Translations under genes and position numbers: made by a program
The notes under the pieces: model-generated
Seen by the model: only the letters and a program-made list of their open reading frames with translations
Databases searched by the model: none
What the model was told of the DNA's origin: nothing
From: Cladobotryum mycophilum
Taxonomy: Eukaryota; Ascomycota; Sordariomycetes; Hypocreales; Hypocreaceae
DNA: 64,000 bases
Direction of reading: 5' to 3'
Assembly (NCBI GenBank): GCA_036429605.1
Contig: JAVFKD010000016.1
Span: forward strand, 1,488,001 to 1,552,000
Shown here: piece after piece, positions 1 to 10,354 of the stretch
How positions within the stretch are numbered: position 1 is the first letter of the stretch
Layout: each line of letters starts with the position of its first letter

Positions 1-438
1 CAAAATGTTGTTTCCTCCTCAGATCCATGCCAAGATCGACAAAGGAAACAACCAGGAGACAAGCGACTTCCTATTCATTGACGTGTGGGTTTACAAGTTA
101 CAAGTAGTTAGACTAGACCGTTGGAGGGAGGCAAGAGCCAGCCACCAGCAGCTCCTGTCCTGCAAGACGTGATTCCCACCTGCAAGCAAGATGGATCCCA
201 AGCCTCTCTCCTGCTACGGGGGGCTAGAGGAGCAGAGAGGGAGGGGGGCGGAGAGCAAGATAAGGGTTCATTATACATTCGAGTCCTAAGTACTAGGTAG
301 GTGTGCATTGTTGATGCTGGTGCTGCAGCAGCCACACACGATACATACGAGGCAGGTATTGGCGCGGCGGCATGACATGTCTATCCATAAGAGGTGCGCG
401 CATCCACACACAAAAGGACATCCCCTTATCAGCTCCAC

Positions 439-470
<32 letters not shown>

Positions 471-2266
471 TTATTTTTTCTCTCTCCCTTGCGCTGCTCC
501 AAGGCAACGAATGAGATGAGCCGGCATCCATCCTCATACCCACATTTGCTGACTTGGATACGGATCGGCAAGGTTTCCGTCTGTCCTGTTCTGATACCCC
601 TGCCTTGGAACGTGTTGAGAGGGCTCGGCTAACACACATGCATGAAGCAGCATGAGGAGGTACCTATTCTTGAGAACTTGTATCGAGTACAAGCAAGCAA
701 GATCAAGATAAATCCTGCAGACAAGCCAATGTCGTCTCGTCACCTCCCTGTCGAACCGCCATCGATACGCTTAATCCATCAAACAGCCTAAACTTCGACG
801 TCGAGAAGCCTTAGCTGACCTCGTCATCTCAAGGCCTCCCCGGCCGCTCGTGCGCCGGAAACTTGAGCCGCAGAGTGCGCCGTTGTTACATTCCAAGGCT
901 TGGTGTGCCACTCAGGTCCGCCCACGCCCCTGGCGGTCCTCGTTTACTCGCCTTTTGCAATCCAGCGTGTCGCCGCCCTGCATGCGATTGACCGTCGATC
1001 GCGTTGCTTTAGCCTATCGTTTGGCGTTTATTTATGCACTCAGGGCCAGTTTGTTTGAAACAGTGATCAACAAGCCGCAGACACACCAGCGCAAGTCGAT
1101 TGTGCAAGCAGTCAATCATCTAATTGGGGGGGGGGGGATGAAGTACTTGTACAAGCAATTGCAGCTTGGCCTTGTAAATTGATTGCGTTAGTCCCGGCAC
1201 GATCGGCATCTTCCGCCAGAGCTTGGAATTGCATCACCGGGCGATTGGATCCGCACTGCTGAACAGGTAAAGTCCGTTGTTCTACTACAATATGGATGAT
1301 ATGTTCCGTTTTGCTGCTGGAACAAACCCCCGACTCATTGGCCCTCCTACGGTACCGGTTCTTCCCTATTTTTCACCAGGGGCCCAATAAAATATCGGTT
1401 TCCTGACTCCTGAAGCACAGTCTTCTCTCTCATCTAAGGTAGGTCGGAGAGCCCCCTGAGATTTTGAACGCTGCGGAGTACAATTTCGTATTATCTGACG
1501 TGATCTCACTCGTCAATACGAAGTACGGGGAATAATCATATATACAAGCATAATTCTAATTATGTCAAATTAATGATTCCATCATACGAGTTTCTCATGC
1601 GAGGGTGTCGCGTGTCAACCATAGCTGCGGTCCAATCTAGTCCATTTAAAGGGTCGGCAGCGCTCCATCTGTTTGCATAAAAATAGAAGCTCGTGTTCAG
1701 AAGAATGATGATAACAACGTGCGATAGCTTCGAGTCAATCCAGATGTCCTCCGTACTGCACTGCCCTGATGCAATAGTATAGTACCTAATGTTGCAACTC
1801 ATCTCCCTCTTCTTTGGCTCATGCCAGTTTACACTCCTTTGAATGGATCCCCGCCAACAATACAAATTATCGAGTACTCCATAATTACTGGTCTAGAATC
1901 AAGAAGCAACTCCAGAAGAAGCAATAAAAAGGCTAGACTTGCTGTTCCGTCTCTCATTGCCACCACATTTCTGCCGTGTTTCATAAGTGCTTGTACTACT
2001 TGGAGCTCTAGTTACTGATGACAGTGCATAAGATAGGTGCAAGTACGCTACCACCTTGGGGAAGGCACAGGGGGAGATGAAGTGCCTGATCATCCATCCG
2101 TAGGAGCCCAACTAGCATTTTGACTCTCCTTCAAACCTCAACCCAACATCGCATCGCATCGCATCACAGTGGAAACGTTATGTTGCCCGCATCGCTTGAA
2201 TAAAAATCTAAATAAATTTCATTACTGATATTATGCGGACCATGTCATGACTAAAGAATACGACTC
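1..2266. other. Gene-free stretch
   Basis: No frame here has a convincing product, start context or splice structure. There is an A/T hexamer microsatellite near 441-479 (ATTTTT units), a G run near 1127-1137 and a short CATCG pentamer repeat near 2148-2165. The part next to 2266 is probably the 3' flank of the minus-strand transporter gene. Confidence 0.6.
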
Positions 2267-4212
2267 TCATACAGACTCCTTGGGAGCCTTGCTCATCCCA
2301 TCTGAGTCTTTGGTCTCATGCCCAACACCACCGCGCCCATGTGCAGGCCGTTTACTCGCCGCTGACTTCTCTCCACCAGCGTGAGACAAACTGTTATTGG
2401 CATCAGTGCTCTCCCTCCATCCTTTGCCCCATCGAATGGTTGCCATGACTCCAAGTGAGCCTACGCCAAGCAAAAGCGCCGAGATGGTTTCAAACCAACC
2501 AACACCAATGCCATCAATTGCTGGCAACACCACTGCGGTTCCCACACAGCCAAACAGATACCGCACAAAGTAGTTGGCTGCCGTCACTTCTGCGCCCCGC
2601 CCGGGCATCACGTCTAGGCAATAAGAGTTTAGTGAGGGGAATGCAAACAGCTGGCAAACACCCTGGATGAAGAGAACAATGACTGGCACAGGGATGCCAC
2701 CAACTGCCTTGTCCACTGTCCATCCGTAGATGAGGATGCACCCGGGCATGATTATTCCCATAAAAGGTAATGCCGACCGCAATCGATCTTCGGGCACGCG
2801 CTCGCCATTTCGCTTTTTGATCCATTGCATCACCGTCCTGTCTGCCCAACGGCCACCCATGAATGTGCCGAGGATATATCCGCTCCCTGGGGCGAGATAA
2901 AAAAGACCCGACAGCATTGGGCTCTGAAGATGGAACCGTGGGTTCAGCACATATCGTATGGGTGTAAGCAAGCTGTACATGTTCCACAACAGAGCCGAGC
3001 TGGCAAAGGCTACAAGCACTTGGTTCCAATACTTGAAAAGTGCAAGCACCCGGATTGGGTTGATCATTCTCAGTATTGCCTTTATCTTTTCTTGCTTGGA
3101 ATAGCCTTCTAGGTCATCAAGCTTCCTGCGGTGGATTGTCTCTGGCACTAGGAAGAAAACACCAATGACGCCTGTCCCGGCGCAGGCCGTTTGCAACCAG
3201 AAAATGGATCTCCAGGACGAATAGGTAACGATGATGCCGCCAAGGAATGGTCCAAACGCGGGCCCAATTAGCGTTCCGGACATGAACCACCCCAGAGCAG
3301 TGCCTCGCTCAATGGGACGATATATATCTCTAAAGCGAAGTCAGCCACAAAAATGTACATGCTAAATCGCCGTTGTTGGTATTTCCAATGTACTCTGGGA
3401 AGTTGTGATGACACATGCTCCTCTACAACGCTGACATCACATGTGTGAATGGACGGATGTTGGCTCGGATGGCCAACATGAAATATATCAAAATTGACTT
3501 ACCCCAAACAAGCCGCTCCCAAGAGGATGAATGCTGTTCCTTCAAAGGCAGATAACGCTCTAAACACGAAAAATGATGCCAGATTGGGAGCCAAGGCCGT
3601 GGCAAGACTCAGCAAGAAGAACAAAACTGCTGTCAATAGAGTTATCTATGCAGTTTAGTATCATATACCCTCATCGTATCATGTCGCCCACAGACCACCA
3701 TGGGCATCTTCAGCTACTGGCAAACACTGCTGGTTGCAGCTGACCGAATTTGAGGCTGGGGCAGGTTCACTTACAGGTCGTCTGCCAAATACTTGGCTCA
3801 TGGGGCCCCAGACGATGGGAGATATGCCCATCAGGGCCATGTAAGCAGCGTTGCTCACATTGATGACTGATCCCGTGGTATGGTATGTCTTGGCGACTTC
3901 AGGTATCGCAGCCAAGACGCTCGTACTTGATAAAGGGGAGAGGAAGGCGCAAAAGGAAAGGACTGCTACGATACCCGACTTGCGCTTAGAGGACAGCCGG
4001 TCATAGATCTCATCACCAGCTTCGCCATAGTGGTCTATTGGGGAGGACGGTTCAAAGGCGTCCGGGCCGGAGACGTGGGACGTTGAGCGATAGACTGCCG
4101 ATTTCTCTGTTCTCTGAAATTCCGGTGGCACTTCTGTGTTGTCATCACTCAAGGAGTGTATTGACCCCTCGCGGGACACACCAAGTTCCGACGATTGCCT
4201 CTGGATTGCCAT
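2267..4212 (-). CDS. MFS multidrug:H+ antiporter (DHA1-like), 3 exons
   Basis: Predicted plasma-membrane proton antiporter of the major facilitator superfamily, exporting drugs or metabolites. The proposed join is complement(2267..3329, 3503..3645, 3775..4212), 547 residues. Introns are GTAAGT..TAG (3330-3502) and GTAAGT..TAG (3646-3774), and both keep frame. The N-terminal ~85 residues are hydrophilic and Ser/Glu rich. The first membrane segments follow, then the MFS loop 2-3 motif (GPMSQVFGRRP, ending exactly at the first splice site), and a second half with YRPIERGTALGW and further hydrophobic segments. The tail is hydrophilic (Lys/Gly/Ser). Length and the cytosolic N-terminus fit fungal QDR/FLR-type 12-TM carriers. 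It lies 17 kb from the NRPS, so a role in exporting that peptide is possible but not indicated. Substrate is unknown. Confidence 0.87.
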
Positions 4213-4857
4213 GTTGGTGGCAGATTCATGAACAAGGTTCTTGCAAGTTGGTTCAAGGCAAAGATCAAGACGACAATTGGTTTAATTGAAGAACTAATCG
4301 CTTGAACAAGAACAAATGGTAATATAGCTAACGAGAAGCAGAGTACCCAAACGTTACAAGCCTCCAAGAAAACTCGGCTTACACAGGTGGGAGGAATTGA
4401 TCAACCAACAAGTGAAACATGAACTGGGCCATGCATAGTACAACATACAAAAGAAGGGAAGTCAAGGGATCAACGTACGAGACTGAACCAATATATCCAG
4501 TCTGCATTGAGAGGTGAAAATTTGTGTGTTCCTGTTGCCGGCAAGTAGCCGAATCAAACAGCCGACTACAATCCCTCCCCCCGGTGCATTCCGCCCTTTT
4601 CGGGGGAGGGGGCTGCATTCACAGAATGCAGATCCATGCTCTGCAGCTTATGGTCTTGGCAAAAAAAAAAACCAAGTTTTTACCCCAATGATATGAGCTG
4701 CTTATTTTGAAGTCTTCATCTGTCTTCTAACAAATGACACCGTCATCGGCCCGCCTTTGGGGGCTCGGAATCGCTCATTGGGTAACACATAAAGGAGCCT
4801 ACTGAAAAAGGGGGAGGATTGCGTTTTTGATAGAACGACACTGCGGAAAGCCGGGCC

Positions 4858-4889
<32 letters not shown>

Positions 4890-5566
4890 AAGGGCGTAAA
4901 AAAACAAAAAGTTTCTGTTGGTTTCTGTTGGTTGGATGTTGTAGGATGTTTTGTTTGACCTTCTTTTGGCCCGTTCTATCCCCGGGTTGCTCCGGGCCGG
5001 CGATCGGGCTAACCCCTGAAAGCTCTGTCGATCACTTCTGCATGTTTTTGGCTCGGTTGTGCCGTTGATGATCTTGGCAGTAACCACTGGTGATGGTGGA
5101 AAAGTCTTGGGTTACAGCAATGCCAAACCCAAGGAACACATGGGGTGGTACGGATCAATGCTATGTCGTGTTCACTGACAGTACATTGATGGGCTTATGA
5201 CGCGGGCAGTGTAGAACCCACAGAGTGTATAAAATCAACTTATGAATCAGTATTATTATATTCAATCGACAACTTGTCATGTGTCTCTAAACGGTCAAAG
5301 AGTAAATATCTAGAATACAGGCCTCGGACACCAATCCTTGCCCTTGCCCAAACTCCAAAAGCTATGCCATGAATTCCTTGTAATAAGGCATGTTTTAATG
5401 CAACGCAGTGTAATGCCGTGGCAAGAAGAAGACAAAAATTCCAAAAAAGAACACAAAAACACCCATCAAGGCTCAACAAATCCAAGACCACCGCCACCCC
5501 ATCAGGTCGGGTATCTATCTTCAATCGTACATTTCAAGCGTTAAAACATGATCTTTGCTTTCTCTC
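4213..5566. other. Intergenic, transporter promoter and Cdt1 3' flank
   Basis: No coding signal. It holds a (GA)n microsatellite at about 4858-4881 and a 10-base A run near 4661-4670. The part beside 4213 should contain the promoter and leader of the MFS gene; the part beside 5566 should contain the Cdt1 3' end. Confidence 0.5.
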
Positions 5567-7000
5567 TCACCCCAACAACTTTTGAACACGCTCATGAAGG
5601 ATTCGGTCAACGGGCTGGCCATTCCTCTGAACAACCACATTCTCGCGTCCACCAACGGACACGACCTTGAGCCATTCAGGAGCAACCTCCTTGGCAATTA
5701 ATCGGATGCAAGACATGCCTTCCTCTCTCGAAATGGGAACCCGGAGTGAGTCCTTGAGCTTGTCCGAGATTAATGTCATGGTGAAGGCTTGTCTCGACAG
5801 AGAGGAAGGATTAGACAGACTAAGCATAGAGATGGTAGCCGCCACGTCAGCAACTCGGTTGAGAGCTGCTCTTCGTTCGAGCTCAGGTCCGGAGGGTGGA
5901 GGTTCGTTGGCCTTGGTGAGCTGCTTGAGGCGGATGCGGTCCAGCAGGCTCATCTTGGTACCGTTGGTGTTCACGGCAGCATTGTTCGTGGCGGCCTGCT
6001 GCTTGGCTTCCTTTTCTTGTTGCTTCTCAACAATATCATTCTTCAATTCTGACAAAGCGCGATGGCCCTTGGCAAGGAGAGGGTTTGCCTGAATACCGAC
6101 TTCCCTCTTCAAGACCGCAGCTTGTGGGAGATCATCCAGAGACAGGTCCTCCAGAGGTAGATCGATGTCGCACATTTCATCTCTTGCTCGCTCGGTGCAT
6201 ATATGTCGGATATTGTCCTCAAACTGCTTGCAAATATTGTCCTCATAGATGGTTGTGTTGTCGCGGATCATGTCGGGTCTCAACTCGACACAAACCTTGC
6301 CGCGGCCATAGTCGGAGACAATAAAAGGCGAGATGATGCTTGGGTCCTGAACCGAGGTCTCGATGGCAACGCATCGTCGAATATCATCAACAGTGACCTG
6401 GCGTTTGCCCCAGTTGCGCGAGATGTTGGGCGAAATGGCGGCAATGTCAATGGGCGTGTTTCTGCCATTGTGTGCAATGTGAAGCAAGGTAGTTTTGAGG
6501 AAGGCCTTGTGCAGACGGATGAGGTCGGCACCATTATCAGCCCTGCGGCTAGTGTAGTTATAATCCTCAAGCTTGGCCTGTCTGCCGGATGGAGTGGTCT
6601 TGACGAAGATGGGAGATGGGATTGCCTTTTGTGGTGTCTTCACTGGTGTCTTCCGTGAGGCCTTCTGGGGAGTTTTCTGGGGAGTCCTTAGTACCTTGGC
6701 CAGGATTGGCTTGGCAGGCTCTTCTCGCCGGGTACGTTTCACAGGAGTAAGTAGCTGCTCATCGTCGCTGCTGGGAGCGAAGGAGACAGTTCGTTTTGTT
6801 ACTTGGGGGTGGTTGTCATCCTCGGCCAATGTCTCAGTTGCCTTCCTCTTTCTGGTAGAGGCCGGTGCTGTTGTCACGGCGGCAGCCTTCTTCGATGTGG
6901 TGTCGGGGAAGGCCTGGCCCTTGGAGACGCGTGCAAAGCTGGTGATGGCTTGAGGAGCGGGAGCAGTCTCGACCTGTCTTCTCCTCGTAGGTCGAGCCAT
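5567..7000 (-). CDS. cdt1: DNA replication licensing factor Cdt1
   Basis: Loads the MCM2-7 helicase onto origins in G1 together with ORC and Cdc6. 477 residues, single exon. The ATG at 7000 is chosen for its strong context (CACCATGG) and because the frame has no ATG further upstream. The first 25 residues carry a Cdt1-like PIP-type stretch (ITSFAR, compare VTDFFAR of animal Cdt1) without the canonical leading Gln. Residues 50-140 are basic and disordered, with five TP-x-K CDK consensus sites. Residues 145-270 fit the central winged-helix fold. Residues 348-477 fit the C-terminal MCM-binding winged helix: SLLDRIRLKQL, then a helical region with a conserved Arg/Ala/Ser pattern, ending APEWLKVVSVGGRENVVV. 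Upstream lie three MluI cell-cycle boxes. The family call rests on the start and the C-terminal domain; the middle is weakly conserved in fungi. Confidence 0.85.
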   Translation of the reverse strand: MARPTRRRQVETAPAPQAITSFARVSKGQAFPDTTSKKAAAVTTAPASTRKRKATETLAEDDNHPQVTKRTVSFAPSSDDEQLLTPVKRTRREEPAKPILAKVLRTPQKTPQKASRKTPVKTPQKAIPSPIFVKTTPSGRQAKLEDYNYTSRRADNGADLIRLHKAFLKTTLLHIAHNGRNTPIDIAAISPNISRNWGKRQVTVDDIRRCVAIETSVQDPSIISPFIVSDYGRGKVCVELRPDMIRDNTTIYEDNICKQFEDNIRHICTERARDEMCDIDLPLEDLSLDDLPQAAVLKREVGIQANPLLAKGHRALSELKNDIVEKQQEKEAKQQAATNNAAVNTNGTKMSLLDRIRLKQLTKANEPPPSGPELERRAALNRVADVAATISMLSLSNPSSLSRQAFTMTLISDKLKDSLRVPISREEGMSCIRLIAKEVAPEWLKVVSVGGRENVVVQRNGQPVDRILHERVQKLLG

Positions 7001-7461
7001 GGTGAATGGTATGTGTGCGTGGGTGGATGTGCGTGTGGTGATTCTTTCTCGAGATGGTGATGAGAAGTCGTGAATAGGGTAGGAGGATTGATGGCTTGCA
7101 CCAAGGGATGCAGGAGACACAGCAATAAGCAGTATATGTATGGCAGTGTCGTCTCAGATTGTACTATCCTCCTTCAACTTCAATTCGCTTTCAGAAAGGT
7201 GTATAATGTCGCGCGGTATTTGAGAAATGCGGCGGCAGGAATGAATCTAGTAGTTCTCGTGTCTTTACAATAGCAGGTCCAAGGCAGCGACTCTCCAAGA
7301 AAATGCGTTTCGATCCAAAATGAATTGAGAGATGCAATCCGTCGAAACTGGGAAATTGAATGTTGGAGGTAAGAATTGAATGAATTGCCTCGACAACGGA
7401 GCATGGACCGCCTAAGCGCTGATATTCTACGGGGGATTTAGGGCATCTAACCTTTTTGGAG

Positions 7462-7467
7462 ACGCGT
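7462..7467 (-). promoter_or_regulatory. MluI cell-cycle box 1
   Basis: Perfect palindromic ACGCGT, 462 bases upstream of the Cdt1 ATG. ACGCGT is the binding core of the MBF (Mbp1/Swi6-type) G1/S transcription factor. MBF control of cdt1 is established in fission yeast. Confidence 0.6.
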
Positions 7468-7479
7468 CTGGTTGGCATC

Positions 7480-7485
7480 ACGCGT
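7480..7485 (-). promoter_or_regulatory. MluI cell-cycle box 2
   Basis: Second perfect ACGCGT, 18 bases from the first and followed by a further CGCG-like stretch (TTTCGCG). Close spacing of copies is usual for MBF targets. Confidence 0.6.
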
Positions 7486-7539
7486 TTCGCGTAAGAGGGA
7501 GCCAAAAAGCTTACAGGAGGTCCAAACTTGGCATAAAGG

Positions 7540-7563
7540 CCCTAAGAGCCCTAACAGCCCTAA
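7540..7563. repeat. Three 9-bp CCCTAA-type repeats
   Basis: CCCTAA occurs at 7540, 7549 and 7558, exactly 9 bases apart (CCCTAAGAG, CCCTAACAG, CCCTAACGC). The third copy runs into the third ACGCGT box. The hexamer equals the fungal telomere repeat and resembles a telo-box type transcription-factor site. Confidence 0.7.
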
Positions 7564-7568
7564 CGCGT
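7563..7568 (-). promoter_or_regulatory. MluI cell-cycle box 3
   Basis: Third perfect ACGCGT, inside the larger palindrome TAACGCGTTA at 7561-7570, 563 bases upstream of the Cdt1 ATG and fused to the CCCTAA repeat. Confidence 0.6.
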
Positions 7569-8679
7569 TAAGTGGTGTGCATGTCGAGCCCCTCCCCGCG
7601 TTTTCAGCACGTTTTCAAACTTTCAACGACCTCAGGTCACGTCACGTCCACGTCCATCTTTCAACGATGCTGCACGACAACACCAACACCATCACCAAAC
7701 TCTCCTACTGGCATGATTTTGACTTTTGGTTCATACATCTTACGTCTTTGGCTACTATCTGGACTAGCGTCCCTCTCGGTTTACCTTGCCAATTGTAGAG
7801 CGGCAAAGAGGAATCAATCCGGTCGGGCTGGAACAAAAGAGGATAGTTTCGCCATCTCGTTGAACACCAGAACTACACAGTACAAGGCTGTGCCATCCAT
7901 CCATATTCTTTACAGTTACACCACATCGTATTCCTTCCAGGCTTTTTCTCCTGTCATAAGCCTTCTATTCGACGACTCGATCCCCCGAATCTTACAACTG
8001 TCACCGTCGAAACACCACGGCCCGTTTACTTGGTCCCACTGGCGCCGTCGCTTCCGATCCTCTTGTAACACATGCGGGTGAACCCTCTCCTATTTTCTTT
8101 CGGCATGTTTTGCGAAAGGCCCAAAAAAGCACATTGTGATTTTTATTACAATACAATAGTAACGAAGCCTCCAAGTCATACAAAGGCCGTCAAAGTAGTA
8201 GCGACAAAGGGAAACCAGCTGCAGCCGTAAACAAGAACACCACACAGCAGTGAATAACAAAAATTGATGCGACACCACCATTTAGCAACTATCGTCTAGA
8301 TAGTTACTTGTGAATGTCGACGATAAAACAAAGAAATGCAAATAAACATGCCATGATGCGTCAACCAAAATGCTGACTTTGACCAAATAAGCCCACACCG
8401 GGCGATGCAGACCATTGATCCCCTTTTTTTGTCCTCTCGATGCCAGAATTCCACAATTACCCTCGAGCTCCCAGACACCCGACTCCCATACAGCTCAGTG
8501 AAAACAAAGGAAAAAGGAAAAGACCATCCGTCTAAATGCTCAATAGTACACACGAAGCGTCAAGTAGACAGAGGCAACGAAATCAGTGTGTCGGAAACCA
8601 GACCCATTCACATAGATTAGGGACGCTGGGCTTCCAGCTTGTGGATAGCGGCCAAGCGTCGTGCAACAACCGGGTCGGG

Positions 8680-8695
8680 ATCGCTTCTTAGCGAT
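8680..8695. repeat. Perfect 6-bp inverted repeat, 4-base loop
   Basis: ATCGCT and AGCGAT flank TCTT on the plus strand. It covers the stop codon of the small gene at the point where its reading frame appears to break. Confidence 0.7.
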
Positions 8696-8921
8696 GAGCG
8701 GGCTTGGGCCATCCGTCGGTCCTAAAACTGACAGGACTGGGAGGTGGGGGAGCAGGGACAGTGTAGTCGTCCTCCAGAATGCGGTGGACAGGTGTTGATG
8801 GGCGATGGCTCTCCATGGTAGCGCTCAGGCTGGAGTAGAAATCTTGGGAAGTCAACAGTGAAAGATTGGGCTGCTGAGTAGGCCTGATGGCGTAGGGAGC
8901 TGCGACTTGACTGCTCGACAT
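8688..8921 (-). CDS. Small unrecognised protein with 5'-leader intron
   Basis: 77 codons as it stands. The family is not recognised. The ATG at 8921 has A at -3 (ATCAAAATG). A good leader intron lies upstream at 9003-9064 (GTAAGT donor, CTAAC branch point, CTAG acceptor), and a long pyrimidine-rich stretch on the same strand lies above it, so the gene is probably transcribed. The protein is Ser/Pro/Gln rich, with a PAPPPPSP tract near residue 60, no membrane segment and no signal peptide. The frame stops at 8688-8690. Another frame on the same strand continues as a plausible charged tail (DPDPVVARRLAAIHKLEAQ) to a stop at 8617-8619; one extra base near 8685-8690 would join them into about 101 residues. 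The stop lies in a small perfect hairpin. Confidence 0.55.
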   Translation of the reverse strand: MSSSQVAAPYAIRPTQQPNLSLLTSQDFYSSLSATMESHRPSTPVHRILEDDYTVPAPPPPSPVSFRTDGWPKPAHR

Positions 8922-9002
8922 TTTGATGGTGGGGGGTTTTTTTCTTTCCGTTTGTATGCTGTTATGTTTGGGTATACGTTTGCGAATGTTGCAAAGTTGA
9001 TG

Positions 9003-9064
9003 CTAGAGAATTGATATGTTAGAAAAAAGGTTGATATTTCTAGTTCGGGAGAAACCGCACTTAC
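9003..9064 (-). other. 5'-leader intron of the small gene
   Basis: On the minus strand the 62 bases start GTAAGTG, contain TTCTAACAT about 20 bases before the end, and finish CTCTAG. All three match fungal splice signals. It ends about 80 bases upstream of the ATG at 8921. Confidence 0.6.
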
Positions 9065-10317
9065 ATGTGATGCAAAAGCTTGTGAAGATCGGTGGGCAGC
9101 TGTCGGAGACTAGCTCCAGACGGGCAGGATATGAAGGTATGGAGGGAAAGCTTCGGGAGCTTAAAATGGGAAGATGGGAGAAGTCGGAAGAGGTCAATGC
9201 AAAATAATTGCAAGCTCGGCGGATGGTCAGAGGCCAGGGGACCAAAGATGAAGATATCCGGTCGGCCGAAGAAGGGAGATGTGTTGTTATTGCTCTGGGC
9301 AATTCTTTTCTTTGGTGGAGTGCGTATTAGAAAGAATGGAATGGCAATGACAATGACAATGGCAATGGCGATATGTCAGAAAAGAAGGACGATGTATGTG
9401 TGTGTGAGAGAGAGTCGAAGAAGAATAAGAAAGGAGAAGAAGTTAGAGAAAGGAAGAAAGAAAATTCTCTCTTGATAAAAGCGAAGGAACCAGTAGACGA
9501 TAAAGTTTCAGACAAGAGGGAAGGTGAATTTTTTTTTAAGGGCAGGCAGTAGCAGGTCGGGATCAGTTCCAGGACAATGCACGACAGGGCAGGAGGGAAA
9601 GAGAGATTGAATGGAGAGGGAAAAGTGAGTACTTTTTTTTGGGGAGTGTCTCTCGTTTACTTGAGCGGAACAAAAGGGCAAAAGTAAAGAAGCGGTAGCA
9701 GGTACTACTCCAGTATAAGTAGTAATATGTAGGCGAGTTTAAGTGAGTTGAGGGAGTGAAGTGAATGAGTGGTGTCGTGTCGTGTTCCCCCAAAAAGCAT
9801 CCCAGACCTCAAACCTCAGACAAATTAAAAGCAAAAGCGAAGTGCCAGGTAACTTTGTACATACACATACATGCATGCTCCGTACACGTAACAAACAAGC
9901 AAGCAAGCAAGCAAGCAGGTTAATAAACCGGGGAAGCTCCTCCAAAAATCCGGGGCAACTGAGGCTTGTTACATGCTGCTACCTTGTTACAGGAGGGAGG
10001 TGGACGAAGAGGATGGTGTGGAAAGGGAACGGACAGTGCCAAAGCCAGCCAGGATTGGGGGGGGGCGTGTGCATTACATTCGACGACTTGGATCAGCCAG
10101 ACCCTAAACAAGAGGAGGAGACGAGAGGAGACGAGAGAAGACGAGGAAAGAACTTTGAGGCTCTAATACACGGAGTACTTGGTTTGCTCATCTTTCGGCT
10201 TGTTTTCCCTCTCTTCCTCTCTCTTCCTCTCTCCTTCTCTCTCTCTCTTTCTTCTTCTTACCCCTGCTGGTCTGGTCTGGTCTTCTCCTCTCCCTCCTCC
10301 CTTCTCCCACCCTCCTC

Positions 10318-10354
10318 CTCCTCTTCTTCTTCTTCTTCTTCTTCTTCTTCTTCT
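10318..10354. repeat. TTC trinucleotide microsatellite
   Basis: About eleven TTC/CTT units inside a longer polypyrimidine tract running from about 10190 to 10370. Confidence 0.85.

Larger units (their letters stand above)
7001..8616. other. Intergenic, Cdt1 upstream region
   Basis: No gene supported. The part from 7001 to about 7570 is the Cdt1 leader and promoter, with three ACGCGT boxes and a CCCTAA-type repeat annotated separately. From about 7600 to 8616 only short open frames without family features are present. Confidence 0.55.

Noticed and set aside
7472..8081. Overlapping 108- and 169-codon frames upstream of cdt1
   Set aside because: They overlap the cell-cycle boxes and CCCTAA repeats, and show no family feature.
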